From positions 62,001 to 126,000 of the forward strand of contig NZ_FNAJ01000018.1 of the NCBI RefSeq assembly GCF_900101905.1: DNA of 64,000 bases. Direction: 5' to 3'. This stretch comes from Myxococcus virescens. GTDB taxonomy: Bacteria; Myxococcota; Myxococcia; Myxococcales; Myxococcaceae. The notes under the pieces were generated by a model. The model had not been told where the DNA came from, ran no database searches, and saw nothing but the letters and a program-made list of their open reading frames with translations. Below are positions 54,432-63,622 of this stretch, one piece after another. Made by a program: the position numbers and the translations under genes. The stretch's first letter is position 1; the number at the start of each line of letters is the position of its first letter.

Positions 54432-56762
54432 ATGGCCTGCTGCCTCCCGGTCATGGCTCTGGGTATCGCCTTCTTCGTTCCATTCATCGCCGCGGCTTTG
54501 GCCGTGCTGATCACCCGGCTGTTCAAGTCATGGGCAGGCTGGGTGCTCGCCCTCTTTCCGGCGGGGCTGGCGGTGTGGTTCGGCGCACAGGTTCCCGCCG
54601 GCGTCCAGGGGGAGGTGCCCTCGCTGACGCTGCCGTGGATGCCGGACCTGGGCATCGACTTCGCGCTGCGGCTGGACGGCCTGTCCCTGCTGATGGCGCT
54701 GCTCATCACCGGCCTGGGCACGCTCGTGGTCATCTACGCGGGGCGCTACCTGGTCCACCATGAGGTGCTGGGCCGCTTCTACGGTTGGCTCCTGCTCTTC
54801 ATGGGCGGGATGCTGGGCATCGTCCTCGCCGACAACACGCTCCTGCTCTTCGTCTGCTGGGAGGTGACGACCTTCAGCTCGTTCATCCTCATCGGCTTCG
54901 AGCATAAGGAAGACGCCGCCCGCGAATCCGCGCAGCGGGCCCTGCTCATCACCGCGCTGGGCGGACAGTCCCTGCTGGTGGGCCTGCTGCTGCTGGGCGA
55001 CGTGGTGGGCACGCTGTCCATCTCCGGCACCATCGCCGCCGCGGACACCGTGCGCGACAGCCCCCGCTACCTGGCCATCCTCCTGCTGGTGCTGGGCGGC
55101 GCCTTCACCAAATCAGCGCAGATGCCGTTCCACACCTGGCTGCCGGGCGCGATGACGGCGCCCACGCCCGTGAGCGCGTACCTCCACTCCGCCACCATGG
55201 TGAAGGCTGGCGTCTTCCTGCTGGCGAGGCTGTCGCCCGTCCTGGGAGGCACGCCCCCATGGGAAACCATCCTCACCATCGTGGGCACGATGACGATGGT
55301 GCTGGGCGCCCTGCTGGCGCTGGGACACACGGACCTCAAGCTGGTGCTCGCGTACGCGACGGTGAGTGTCCTGGGGGCCTTGGTGATGTTGCTGGGTCAG
55401 GGCACCGCGGCCTCCATCCAGGCCATGGTGACGTTCCTCACCGCGCACGCGCTCTACAAGGGCACGTTGTTCCTGGTGGCGGGGTCGGTGGACCACGAGA
55501 CGGGCACGCGCGACGTGGCGCACCTGAGCGGGCTGCGCAAGCGCCTGCCGATGACGGCCGCGGCCTCCACGGCCGCCTCCTTGTCGATGATGGGCCTGCC
55601 CCCACTCTTCGGCTTCGTGGGCAAGGAGCTCATCTACGAAGCCTGCCTGAAGGGCCCAGGGGGCTGGCCCCTGGCGATGGGGGCCACGGTGGGCTTCGGC
55701 GGCATGGTGGCCGCGGCGCTGCGCGTGGGCGTGCAGCCCTTCGCGGGAAAGACGTTCCGCGCGAGCAAGCCGGAGTCGAAGGTCCACGAAGCGCCTCCCG
55801 CCATGTGGGTGGGGCCCGCGCTGCTCGGCGCGGCGGGGCTGGTGTTGGGCCTGGTTCCCTGGGCCATCCAGCCCCTGCTGGCCATGGCGGCGGTGGACAT
55901 TGGGGGGAGCCAGGCGGGGGGCCTCGAGCTGACGCTGTGGCACGGCGTGACGCCCGCCCTGGGGTTGAGCGTGGGGAGCCTCGTCATCGGCGGGGGCCTC
56001 TTCGCGCTGCGCCAGCCGGTGCTGAAGGGCCTGCGCGCCCTGAATCTGTCCAACCACGGCCCGGAGCGCTTCTACCAGGCCTCTCTGAGCGGCCTGCTCA
56101 AGCTGTCCTCGTCGATGACACGGGTGATCCAGAACGGCTCACTGCACCAGTACATCGTCGTCACCCTGGCCACGTTCGGCGGACTGCTGGCGCTGGCCGT
56201 CGCCCTGCGGCTGTGGGAATGGCCCCGGGGCGTCTCCAAATACGTGCTGTCTCATGAAGTGGTGGTCCTGGTGGGCATCCTGGCGGCGGCGGTGCTGGCC
56301 GTGGTGTCGCGCTCGGCGCTGACGTCCATCCTCGCGCTGGGCGCGCTGGGCCTGGCGGAGGCGCTGCTGTACGTGTTCTTCGGCGCGCCGGACCTGGCGA
56401 TGACGCAGATCGTGGTGCAGACGCTCACCGTCATCCTGTTCGCGCTCGTCTTCTCGCGCTTCCCGGTGCAGCCGCATGAGCACCGCTTCCGCTGGTGGAC
56501 GGCGGCCCTGCCCCTGGCCGTGGGCGGGCTCATCACCTGGATCATCTTGCACGTGGCCTCGACGCCCTCGCACACGCGGCTGGCGGACTTCTACGCAACG
56601 CAGAGCGTGCCCGCCGGAAAGGGGCTGAACATCGTCAACGTCATCCTGGTGGACTTCCGGGCGTTCGACACCCTGGGAGAGGCCACCGTGCTGGCGACGT
56701 CCGGACTGGGGGTCTTTCTCCTGTTCCGCACGCGCTCGCAGCGAAAGAAGAGGCAGGTATGA
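54432..56762 (+). CDS. mrpA: Na+/H+ antiporter subunit A
   Basis: The 776-residue protein has about 20 membrane helices and is related to the NuoL subunit of complex I. Key parts are FCLLFVCWEVTTFSSFILIGFEHKEDAARESAQRALLITALGGQ, the proton-path helix region GAFTKSAQMPFHTWLPGAMTAPTPVSAYLHSATMVKAGVFLL, and the C-terminal DUF4040-like part (ALGALGLAEALLYVFFGAPDLAMTQIVVQTL). It forms the proton channel of Mrp. I chose the ATG at 54432; a GTG at 54369 is also in frame. The B gene overlaps by 4 bases. Confidence 0.9.
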   Translation: MACCLPVMALGIAFFVPFIAAALAVLITRLFKSWAGWVLALFPAGLAVWFGAQVPAGVQGEVPSLTLPWMPDLGIDFALRLDGLSLLMALLITGLGTLVVIYAGRYLVHHEVLGRFYGWLLLFMGGMLGIVLADNTLLLFVCWEVTTFSSFILIGFEHKEDAARESAQRALLITALGGQSLLVGLLLLGDVVGTLSISGTIAAADTVRDSPRYLAILLLVLGGAFTKSAQMPFHTWLPGAMTAPTPVSAYLHSATMVKAGVFLLARLSPVLGGTPPWETILTIVGTMTMVLGALLALGHTDLKLVLAYATVSVLGALVMLLGQGTAASIQAMVTFLTAHALYKGTLFLVAGSVDHETGTRDVAHLSGLRKRLPMTAAASTAASLSMMGLPPLFGFVGKELIYEACLKGPGGWPLAMGATVGFGGMVAAALRVGVQPFAGKTFRASKPESKVHEAPPAMWVGPALLGAAGLVLGLVPWAIQPLLAMAAVDIGGSQAGGLELTLWHGVTPALGLSVGSLVIGGGLFALRQPVLKGLRALNLSNHGPERFYQASLSGLLKLSSSMTRVIQNGSLHQYIVVTLATFGGLLALAVALRLWEWPRGVSKYVLSHEVVVLVGILAAAVLAVVSRSALTSILALGALGLAEALLYVFFGAPDLAMTQIVVQTLTVILFALVFSRFPVQPHEHRFRWWTAALPLAVGGLITWIILHVASTPSHTRLADFYATQSVPAGKGLNIVNVILVDFRAFDTLGEATVLATSGLGVFLLFRTRSQRKKRQV

Positions 56763-57202
56763 ACCCCGTGGTGATGCACACCGTGGCGCGGCTGATGGCC
56801 CCGGTGCTGCTGCTCGTGTCCCTGGTGCTGGCCGTGCGTGGCCATGACATCCCCGGTGGCGGCTTCGTCGGCGGACTGATGGCGGCCACGGCGTTCGCGT
56901 TGCTGATGGTGGCGTTTGGCCGGCCCGCGGCGCGCAAGCAATTGCGGGTGCACCCCACCCGGTTGGCCGCGGCGGGCCTGCTGGTGGCGCTCTTCAGCGG
57001 CGTCCCTCCGATGATGAAAGGCCGGCCCTTCCTGTCTGGAATCTGGGGGCGGTTGCCCGTGCCGGGGACGGATGGGTTGAAGGTGGGCACCCCGCAGCTC
57101 TTCGACCTGGGCATCTATCTGGTCGTCCTGGGGACGGCCATGTGCTTCATCCTGGGCATGGCCCGGGGCGAGGACACCACGGCGCCGGAGATGGGGGGCT
57201 AG
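56759..57202 (+). CDS. mrpB: Na+/H+ antiporter subunit B
   Basis: The 147-residue membrane protein has four helices. The MnhB/MrpB core is VMHTVARLMAPVLLLVSLVLAVRGHDIPGGGFVGGLMAATAFALL, with the conserved PGGGF motif. The C-terminal helix is GTPQLFDLGIYLVVLGTAMCFIL. It overlaps mrpA by 4 bases and is followed by mrpC after 2 bases. Confidence 0.9.
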   Translation: MNPVVMHTVARLMAPVLLLVSLVLAVRGHDIPGGGFVGGLMAATAFALLMVAFGRPAARKQLRVHPTRLAAAGLLVALFSGVPPMMKGRPFLSGIWGRLPVPGTDGLKVGTPQLFDLGIYLVVLGTAMCFILGMARGEDTTAPEMGG

Positions 57203-57204
57203 GC

Positions 57205-57564
57205 ATGGAACTGTTCCTCGCGATCACCGTGGGCGGCCTCTTCGCGGCGGGGTTCTACTGCCTGATGCTCCACAGCATCGTCCGCATCGCGCTGGGGCTG
57301 GTGCTGCTGGGCAGCGCCACCAACCTCCTGATCTTCACCATCAACGGGCTGCAGCGCGGCTTCGCGCCCCTGGTGCCCGAAGGCCAGGAGGCCCTCTCCC
57401 CGCCCTTCGCGGACCCGGTGCCCCAGGCCTTCATCCTCACCGCCATCGTCATCAACTTCGGCCTGCTCGCGCTGCTGCTGGTGCTGGTGCACCGCGCCGC
57501 GCAGGAGACGGGGACCGATGACACGCGGGCCCTGCGCACCGAGCTGAAGGACTCCAAGCGATGA
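57205..57564 (+). CDS. mrpC: Na+/H+ antiporter subunit C
   Basis: The 119-residue NuoK-like protein has three helices (GGLFAAGFYCLMLHSIVRIALGLVLLGSATNLLIFTI, then DPVPQAFILTAIVINFGLLALLLVLVHRA). The conserved DPxPQALxLTAIVI motif is clear. Its stop overlaps mrpD by 4 bases. Confidence 0.9.
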   Translation: MELFLAITVGGLFAAGFYCLMLHSIVRIALGLVLLGSATNLLIFTINGLQRGFAPLVPEGQEALSPPFADPVPQAFILTAIVINFGLLALLLVLVHRAAQETGTDDTRALRTELKDSKR

Positions 57565-59066
57565 CGCCCTCCGCACTGCTCAGCCTGCCCATGATCCTGT
57601 GCCTGGGCGCCGCGGCCGCGGGGCTGCTCACCCCGTCACGCGCGTGGCCGCGCCGGTGGCTGGCGCTGATGACCATGGTGTCCCTCGCCGGGGTGGGCGC
57701 GATGCTGCTGGTGACGGTGCGCCGCGAAGGCATCCAGTCCATGCAGGTGGGCGGGTGGGCGGCGCCCTTTGGCATCACCCTGGTCGCGGACCTGCTGAGC
57801 GCTCTATTGGTGCTCGTCACCGGGGTGATGGGCCTGACGGTGGTCTCCTACTCCGCGGCCACGCTCCCGGCGTCGAAGGAGGCGGGCGCCTACTACCCGC
57901 TGGTGCTGGTGCTGGTGGGCGGCGTGTGCGGCGCGTTCCTGACCGGAGACCTCTTCAACCTCTTCGTGTGGATCGAGGTCATGCTGGGCGCCTCGTTCGT
58001 GCTGCTCGCGCTGGAGGCCCGACAGGAGCAGCTCGAAGCGTCCATCAAATACATGTCGCTGAGCCTCATGGGCTCGGTGGTGCTGCTGTGCGCGGTGGGC
58101 CTGCTGTACGGAGCGGCCGGTACGCTGAACCTGGCGGACCTGGCCGTCACGGTGCCGGGCCTGGGCACGCCGAACCTGATGACGGCCGTGTCCATGTTCT
58201 TCCTGGTGGCCTTCGCGCTGAAGGCGGGCGCCTTTCCCCTCTTCTTCTGGCTGCCGGCCTCGTACCACACGCCCCCGGCGGCGGTGACGACGCTCTTCTC
58301 CGCGCTCCTCACCAAGGTCGGCGTCTACGCCCTGGCGCGCGTGTTCACCCTGGTCTTCACGCAGGACGCGCAGCTCACCAGCACCCTCCTGCTGGTGATG
58401 GGCGGCCTCACCATGGTGACGGGCGTGCTGGGCGCGGTGGCGCAGTACGACATGCGCCGGCTGCTGTCCTTCCACATCATCAGCCAGATTGGCTACCTCA
58501 TCGCCGCCCTGGGGCTGCTCACCCGGAGCGCGCTGACGGCGCTCATCGCCTTCCTCATCCACTACATCTTCGCGAAGTCGGCGCTCTTCCTGGTGAGCGG
58601 GGCCACCGCGCGTGTCACCCGCACCTACGACTTGCACCAGATGGGCAACCTGTACCGGACCCAGCCCCTGCTGGCCGCGCTGTTCTTCATCCCCGCGCTG
58701 TCGCTCGCGGGCGTGCCGCCCTTCTCCGGGTTCTTCGCCAAGCTGGCCGTCATCCAGGCGGCGCTGCGGGCCGAAAACTGGATCATCGCGGGGACGGCTG
58801 TCGTCGTGGGCCTGCTCACCCTCTTCTCCATGATGAAGATCTGGCGCGAGGCCTTCTGGAAGGCGCCGCCGGAGGACCAGCCGCAGGAACCCACCCGGCC
58901 GCTGAGCCTGGGAGACGGCGTGCTCGGGCCCTGCATGGCGATGACACTGTTCATGGTCGTCCTGGGCCTGGGCGCCGAGCCACTGCTGGAGCTGGCGGAC
59001 GCCGCCGCGGGCCAGCTGCTGGACCCGGAGGAGTACGTGCGGGCGGTGATGGGGGGACGCCCATGA
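57561..59066 (+). CDS. mrpD: Na+/H+ antiporter subunit D
   Basis: The 501-residue NuoN/NuoM-like protein has about 14 helices. Proton-path residues lie in FNLFVWIEVMLGASFVLLALE, AFALKAGAFPLFFWLPASYHTPPAAVTTLFSALLTKVGVYAL and ISQIGYLIAALG. It is the second large ion-translocating subunit. It overlaps mrpC and mrpE by 4 bases each. Confidence 0.92.
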   Translation: MTPSALLSLPMILCLGAAAAGLLTPSRAWPRRWLALMTMVSLAGVGAMLLVTVRREGIQSMQVGGWAAPFGITLVADLLSALLVLVTGVMGLTVVSYSAATLPASKEAGAYYPLVLVLVGGVCGAFLTGDLFNLFVWIEVMLGASFVLLALEARQEQLEASIKYMSLSLMGSVVLLCAVGLLYGAAGTLNLADLAVTVPGLGTPNLMTAVSMFFLVAFALKAGAFPLFFWLPASYHTPPAAVTTLFSALLTKVGVYALARVFTLVFTQDAQLTSTLLLVMGGLTMVTGVLGAVAQYDMRRLLSFHIISQIGYLIAALGLLTRSALTALIAFLIHYIFAKSALFLVSGATARVTRTYDLHQMGNLYRTQPLLAALFFIPALSLAGVPPFSGFFAKLAVIQAALRAENWIIAGTAVVVGLLTLFSMMKIWREAFWKAPPEDQPQEPTRPLSLGDGVLGPCMAMTLFMVVLGLGAEPLLELADAAAGQLLDPEEYVRAVMGGRP

Positions 59067-59536
59067 CCGCGTTCCTCTGGAACCTGATGCTGGCGCTCCT
59101 CTGGGCCGCGATGCTGGGGAACGTCACTTCGGAGAACCTCCTCACGGGGTTCGTCATCGGCTTCGTGCTGCTGGCCCTCATCGACACGCAGCATGGGCCC
59201 TCGCGCTATGGGACGCAGGCGTGGAACGTGGTGCGGCTGGTGGCGAGGGTGGGCTGGGACGTGCTGGTCGCCAACGTGCGGGTGGCCTACGAGATCGCGA
59301 CGCCCAAGCTCCTCACCCGGCCCGCCATCTACCGCTACGACATGGAGGCGCGCACGGACGCGGAGATCACGCTGCTGACGCTCATCGTCACCTTCGCGCC
59401 GGGCACGCTGGCCCTGGAGGTGTCCGAGGACCGCAAGGCCATCTACGTCCACGTCATGTTCGCGACCACCCGGGAGGCGTTCTGCCAGGAGCTCCGCGAG
59501 CGCGTGGAGATTCCACTGTTGAGGGCACTGCGATGA
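59063..59536 (+). CDS. mrpE: Na+/H+ antiporter subunit E
   Basis: The 157-residue protein has two or three helices (LWNLMLALLWAAMLGN, NLLTGFVIGFVLLAL). The conserved cytoplasmic end is ARTDAEITLLTLIVTFAPGTLALEVSEDRKAIYVHVMF. It overlaps mrpF by 4 bases. Confidence 0.9.
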   Translation: MTAFLWNLMLALLWAAMLGNVTSENLLTGFVIGFVLLALIDTQHGPSRYGTQAWNVVRLVARVGWDVLVANVRVAYEIATPKLLTRPAIYRYDMEARTDAEITLLTLIVTFAPGTLALEVSEDRKAIYVHVMFATTREAFCQELRERVEIPLLRALR

Positions 59537-59814
59537 GCGACTGGCTGCAGAGCATCACCCAGGGGGCCCTCGGGGCCATCTCCGTCTCGATGCTGTTCTC
59601 GCTCCACCGGCTGCTCCGGGGGCCGTCGCTGACGGACCGGGTGGTGGCGCTGGACCTCTTCTCGCTCCAGACGTCGGCGGTCATCACCGTCTACGCCCTT
59701 TGGATGGGACAGCCCGAGCTGGTGGACGTGGCCCTGGTGCTGGCCGTCATCGGGTCCATGGGCACCATCGTCATCGCCAGGTACCTCTACAGCGCGCAGA
59801 GGGGCACGCCATGA
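59533..59814 (+). CDS. mrpF: Na+/H+ antiporter subunit F
   Basis: The 93-residue membrane protein has three helices, with the MrpF motif LHRLLRGPSLTDRVVALDLFSLQTSAVI followed by DVALVLAVIGSMGTIVIARYL. It overlaps mrpG by 4 bases (ATGA). Confidence 0.9.
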   Translation: MSDWLQSITQGALGAISVSMLFSLHRLLRGPSLTDRVVALDLFSLQTSAVITVYALWMGQPELVDVALVLAVIGSMGTIVIARYLYSAQRGTP

Positions 59815-60182
59815 AGGAAGTCATCACCGCGGTGTTGCTGGTGTTGGGGGCGTTGCTGATGCTCCTGGCGGGGCTGGGCCTGTTCCGGATGCCGGACCTG
59901 TTCCTGCGGCTCCACGGGGCCGCGAAGGCGTCCTCGCTGGGCGTGGGCCTGCTGATGGGCGCGGCGGCGCTGGGCTTGGGAGACGTCAGCGTGGTGGCCC
60001 GCGCGGCGCTGGGCGTCACCTTCGTCTTCGTCATGACGCCCGTGGCCACGCTGCTCATCGCGCAGGCCGCGTTTCGCGCCGGCATCCCGCTCTGGGAGCG
60101 CACGCACCAGAACGACCTGGAGGAACACCACCCCGCTGGAGGTCCGTACGAGCCGCGCCTGGGGCCCGACGGCGAGGAATGA
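59811..60182 (+). CDS. mrpG: Na+/H+ antiporter subunit G
   Basis: The 123-residue protein has three helices and the MrpG core LLVLGALLMLLAGLGLFRMPDLFLRLHGAAKASSLGVGLLM. The C-terminal tail is soluble and acidic. It is the last gene of the seven-gene operon; a nested hairpin follows. Confidence 0.9.
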   Translation: MKEVITAVLLVLGALLMLLAGLGLFRMPDLFLRLHGAAKASSLGVGLLMGAAALGLGDVSVVARAALGVTFVFVMTPVATLLIAQAAFRAGIPLWERTHQNDLEEHHPAGGPYEPRLGPDGEE

Positions 60183-60203
60183 ACGCCGTGCCTCCCAGGG
60201 CCA

Positions 60204-60260
60204 CCGGTCCACGACGGGCCGCTCCGCCCAGCCGCTGGGGCTACCGGCCCCCTGGACCGG
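60204..60260 (+). terminator. Nested RNA hairpin after mrpG
   Basis: Three concentric stems are possible. They are CCGGTCCA with TGGACCGG (60204-60211, 60253-60260), GGGCC with GGCCC (60216-60220, 60246-60250) and CCCAG with CTGGG (60227-60231, 60235-60239). This 57-base structure is 21 bases beyond the mrpG stop and 132 before the next gene. It fits a 3'-end structure; no U-tract is present. Confidence 0.45.
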
Positions 60261-60392
60261 CACAATGCCCGCAAGGCCGCGAACGACGCGCCCGGGAGAC
60301 ACTACGCGCGGCACGCGAGCGCGAGCGACACTGTCGCCAGGCCCAGGCCCATCCCGTCATCGGTCGGGACGAATCAGAAGGAAGGTGGCGCC

Positions 60393-60950
60393 ATGGACCG
60401 CACGCGGCAGCGGGAGCTCCAGGCGGAACACGCGGACGCCGTGGCCCACTGGAGCCTGGTCCGGGACGTGCTCATCGCGGGAGGGCTGGTGGGCACGCTC
60501 GGCGCATGCGCCATGGCCGCGCTGGCCCTGCTGCTGGGCGGTATCACCCAGGGCGACCTCTGGTACGCGCCACGGCTGGTGGGCGGCGTGGTCTTCAGGG
60601 ACGCGCCCGTTGGGACCGCGGCGGTGGTGCTCGGCTTCGCCCTGCATTTCGCGACGGCGGGAGGGCTCGCCACCGCCTTCGCGATGCTGGTGCCTCGAGG
60701 TGGCTCGGCAATGACGGCCATGATGCTGGGCCTGCTCGCGGGCCTGACGCTCCAGGCCGTCATGCCCGTGCTGGTCGTCCCCTGGGCCGCGCCACCGTTG
60801 GAGCGAGCGGGACCGCCCATCGCCGCGTTCCTGCTCCTGCACCTGGTCTTCGGCGCGTGCCTGGGCGTCCTGACGCCTGTCCGGAAGGCCTTGCTGCTTC
60901 TGGATGCGAAGCGCCGTGGCGTCCGGGCACTCCCGGAACCGCCGCACTGA
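60393..60950 (+). CDS. Hypothetical membrane protein
   Basis: The 185-residue protein has four hydrophobic helices (LIAGGLVGTLGACAMAALALLLGG, GTAAVVLGFALHFATAGGLATAFAMLV, MTAMMLGLLAGLTLQAVMPVLVV, PPIAAFLLLHLVFGACLGVL) with short cytoplasmic ends. No family is recognised. The ribosome-binding site GAAGGAAGGTG fixes the start. It is convergent with the oxidase operon, 18 bases away, and may be unrelated to either operon. Confidence 0.65.
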   Translation: MDRTRQRELQAEHADAVAHWSLVRDVLIAGGLVGTLGACAMAALALLLGGITQGDLWYAPRLVGGVVFRDAPVGTAAVVLGFALHFATAGGLATAFAMLVPRGGSAMTAMMLGLLAGLTLQAVMPVLVVPWAAPPLERAGPPIAAFLLLHLVFGACLGVLTPVRKALLLLDAKRRGVRALPEPPH

Positions 60951-60968
60951 GCCCGCGGCTCGGGCGCA

Positions 60969-61334
60969 TCAGGGCAGCGGCAGCCAGGGCGGCGCCACGC
61001 GAGGGGGGCCGCTTCGTTCGGTGCCCGGCAACCGCGACACGGGAAAGGGCCCTGGCGGCAGCGTCGGCCACGCCCGGGCCGCGGCTTCCGCCAACACCAG
61101 CCCCACGAGGATGCCAACGAAGACACCCGCGGTGCCGATGACGAGCCGGGGCCCGCCGGCCCGCTCCGCCAGGTGCATGAAGAAGAAGGCAATCAGCACG
61201 GCCTTGCACAGCGCGATGCCCAGCGCGACTGGCACCGCCCACGCCCCCAGGTGCAGCCTCGACAGCCCGAAAGACAACGTGGCCAGCGCCAGCAACACGG
61301 CTCCGACGGCCAGCACCCGGACCCCGCCCCGCAT
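60969..61334 (-). CDS. Cytochrome c oxidase subunit IV family protein
   Basis: The 121-residue protein has three helices, with the subunit IV (PF03626) pattern ALGIALCKAVLIAFFFMHLAE, followed by GTAGVFVGILVGLVLAEAAA. The C-terminus (Pro-rich) is longer than usual. It is the last gene of the oxidase operon, 10 bases after subunit III. Confidence 0.8.
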   Translation of the reverse strand: MRGGVRVLAVGAVLLALATLSFGLSRLHLGAWAVPVALGIALCKAVLIAFFFMHLAERAGGPRLVIGTAGVFVGILVGLVLAEAAARAWPTLPPGPFPVSRLPGTERSGPPRVAPPWLPLP

Positions 61335-61344
61335 GCGCGCCTCC

Positions 61345-61995
61345 TCACGTCAGGTACAGCAGTGGCCAGAGGAACAACCAGACGACGTCCACCAGGTGCC
61401 AGTACATCCCACCCAGCTCCACGGGCGTGTGGAAGCGGGCCCCGAACTCCCCCGCCAGCGTCCGCAACGCCAGCGTGACGAGCACGCCCACCCCCACGAG
61501 CACATGCACCGCGTGCAAGCCTGTCATCACCCAGTACAGCGTGAAGTAGAGGTTGGCGCCGGGAAGGGCGAACGCCTCATAGGCGTACCAGGCGCCGGGC
61601 AGCGCCCCGTCATGCACGTGCTTCGTGTACTCCGCGGCCTTGATGAACAAGAACGCGATGCCCAGCAGCACCGACAGCGCGAGCAACGCCGCCGCGGCGA
61701 AGTCGCGTCCATTCCGGATGGCATCCACCGCGAGCGCCACGAGGATGCTGCTGACCACCAGCACGAAGGTGTTCAGCGTCCCCAGGAACACGTCCATGTG
61801 CGCGGGCGCCTGCTGGAACACACCGGGATACGTCAGCCGGTACAGGGCATACGCGGTGAACAACACCGAGAAGAGCAGCACCTCCGTGGCCAGGAAGATC
61901 CACATGCCCAGGTGCGCGGCGTCCTGACGGGACGCCTCGTCTCCAAAGTGGAGGGCACGAGGCTCCACCGGGCGCGGGCTCGCCTCATGCCGCAT
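61345..61995 (-). CDS. ctaE: Cytochrome c oxidase subunit III
   Basis: The 216-residue protein has five helices, consistent with the short subunit III type. Signatures are GMWIFLATEVLLFSVLFTAYALYR, FIKAAEYTKHVHDG and TLYWVMTGLHAVHVLVGVGVL, ending GGMYWHLVDVVWLFLWPLLYL. It stabilises the proton-pumping core. Its start overlaps the subunit I stop by 11 bases. Confidence 0.9.
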   Translation of the reverse strand: MRHEASPRPVEPRALHFGDEASRQDAAHLGMWIFLATEVLLFSVLFTAYALYRLTYPGVFQQAPAHMDVFLGTLNTFVLVVSSILVALAVDAIRNGRDFAAAALLALSVLLGIAFLFIKAAEYTKHVHDGALPGAWYAYEAFALPGANLYFTLYWVMTGLHAVHVLVGVGVLVTLALRTLAGEFGARFHTPVELGGMYWHLVDVVWLFLWPLLYLT

Positions 61996-63622
61996 GCTCC
62001 ACCTCCGTGTTGGCGCCAGGGTTCGCGTAGTCGTGCGGCGGCCTGGGAAACCGCGGCGGCGCATGAAAATTGAATTCGGGGGGCGGTGAGTCGCTGAGCC
62101 ACTCATACCCCTCGCTGCCCCAGGGGTTCCGCCCCGCCGCCCGGCCATGCCGCAGCGACCAGCCCAGGTAGATGGCGACGATGAGGAAGCCGAAGCCCAG
62201 CAGGGACGCCCCAGCGGTGGACGCCACGTGCAGCGGCTGGAACGCCTCCGGGTAGTCCGCGTACCGGCGGGGCATGCCCAGATTGCCCAGCAGGAACTGA
62301 GGCAGGAAGGTGGCGATGAAGCCGAAGATGATGAGCACCGCCGTCCCGATGCCCATGCCCTCCGGGTACATGCGGCCGGACATCTTCGGGAACCAGTAAT
62401 GCAGCGCCGCGAGGAAGGCCATCAGCGACGCGCCCACCATGATGAAGTGGAAGTGCGCCACCACGAAGTACGTGTCATGCCAGTGCAGGTCCGCGGACGT
62501 GACGGCCACGGCGACCCCGCTCATGCCTCCGAAGAAGAGCAGGAAGATGAAGCCGAGCACGTAGGTGAACGGCGTGGAGACCCACAGGCTCCCCCGGTAC
62601 ATGGTGCCCAGCCAGGTGAAGATCTTCATCGCCGTGAAGATGGCCACCAGCATGGACAGCACGCTGAACGCGCCCGCCCCGAAGGTGGACTGGCCGGAGA
62701 CGAACATGTGGTGTCCCCACGTGAGGAACCCCACGAAGGAGATGCCCACCGTGCTCCAGACAATCACCCGGTAGCTGAAGGGGCGCTTGCGGCTGAAGGC
62801 GCACACCGCCTCGCTGATGACGCCCATGCCCGGCAGCACCATGATGTAGACGGCCGGGTGGCTGTAGAACCAGAACAGGTGCTGGAAGAGCAGCGGGTCC
62901 CCTCCCCGGCTCGGGTCGAACAGCCCCGCGCCCGCCACCCGCTCCAGCGCCACGAGCACCAGCACCATGCCCAGCACCGGCGTCGCGAGCACCTGGATGA
63001 TGGACGTGCCGTAGAGCGCCCACACGAAGAGGGGCACCTTCATCCACGTCACACCGGGGGCCCGCAGGGTGTGCACGGTGGTGATGAAGTTGATGCCGGT
63101 GATGATGGTGGAGAACCCCACCACGAAGACGCCCACGAGCACGGGCATCACCGCCCGCCCGGTGGCGGTGCTGTAGGGCGTGTAGAACGTCCACCCCGTG
63201 TCCACGCCGCCCTGGAACACGCCCCACAGCGTCATCACCGCGCCGAGCACGTAGAGGTAGAAGCTGGCCAGGTTGAGCCGGGGGAAGGCCACGTCCCGGG
63301 CGCCAATCATCAGCGGCAGCAGGAAGTTGCCGAAGGACGTGGGAATGGACGGGATGAGGAACAGCCACACCATGACGACGCCGTGCACGGTGAAGGCGCG
63401 GTTGTAGGCCAGCCGCCCCATCACCGTTTCACCGGGCGTCAGCAGCTCCACGCGCAGGGCCAGGGCGAAGATGCCCCCCAGCAGGAACATCAGCAGCAAC
63501 ACGGCCAGGAACATCACGCCAATGCGCTTGTGGTCGCGCGTGGTGAGCCAGGACCAGAGCCCTCGCTCCACGTCCAGATAACTGGGCCCGGCGACGGAGG
63601 GCTCAGCGTGGGAGGGGGCCAT
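61985..63622 (-). CDS. ctaD: Cytochrome c oxidase subunit I (A2-type haem-copper oxidase)
   Basis: The 545-residue protein has 12 helices. Low-spin haem ligands are His80 and His392. CuB ligands are His255, His304 and His305, with the Tyr259 cross-link to His255. The high-spin haem ligand is His390. The K-channel Lys333 and D-channel entry Asp110 are present. The family's D-channel-end Glu (HPEVY) is missing. The sequence reads FYSHPAVY, that is Tyr253-Ser254 before His255, the pattern of A2-type enzymes. It overlaps the start of subunit III and the end of subunit II. Confidence 0.93.
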   Translation of the reverse strand: MAPSHAEPSVAGPSYLDVERGLWSWLTTRDHKRIGVMFLAVLLLMFLLGGIFALALRVELLTPGETVMGRLAYNRAFTVHGVVMVWLFLIPSIPTSFGNFLLPLMIGARDVAFPRLNLASFYLYVLGAVMTLWGVFQGGVDTGWTFYTPYSTATGRAVMPVLVGVFVVGFSTIITGINFITTVHTLRAPGVTWMKVPLFVWALYGTSIIQVLATPVLGMVLVLVALERVAGAGLFDPSRGGDPLLFQHLFWFYSHPAVYIMVLPGMGVISEAVCAFSRKRPFSYRVIVWSTVGISFVGFLTWGHHMFVSGQSTFGAGAFSVLSMLVAIFTAMKIFTWLGTMYRGSLWVSTPFTYVLGFIFLLFFGGMSGVAVAVTSADLHWHDTYFVVAHFHFIMVGASLMAFLAALHYWFPKMSGRMYPEGMGIGTAVLIIFGFIATFLPQFLLGNLGMPRRYADYPEAFQPLHVASTAGASLLGFGFLIVAIYLGWSLRHGRAAGRNPWGSEGYEWLSDSPPPEFNFHAPPRFPRPPHDYANPGANTEVEHAA

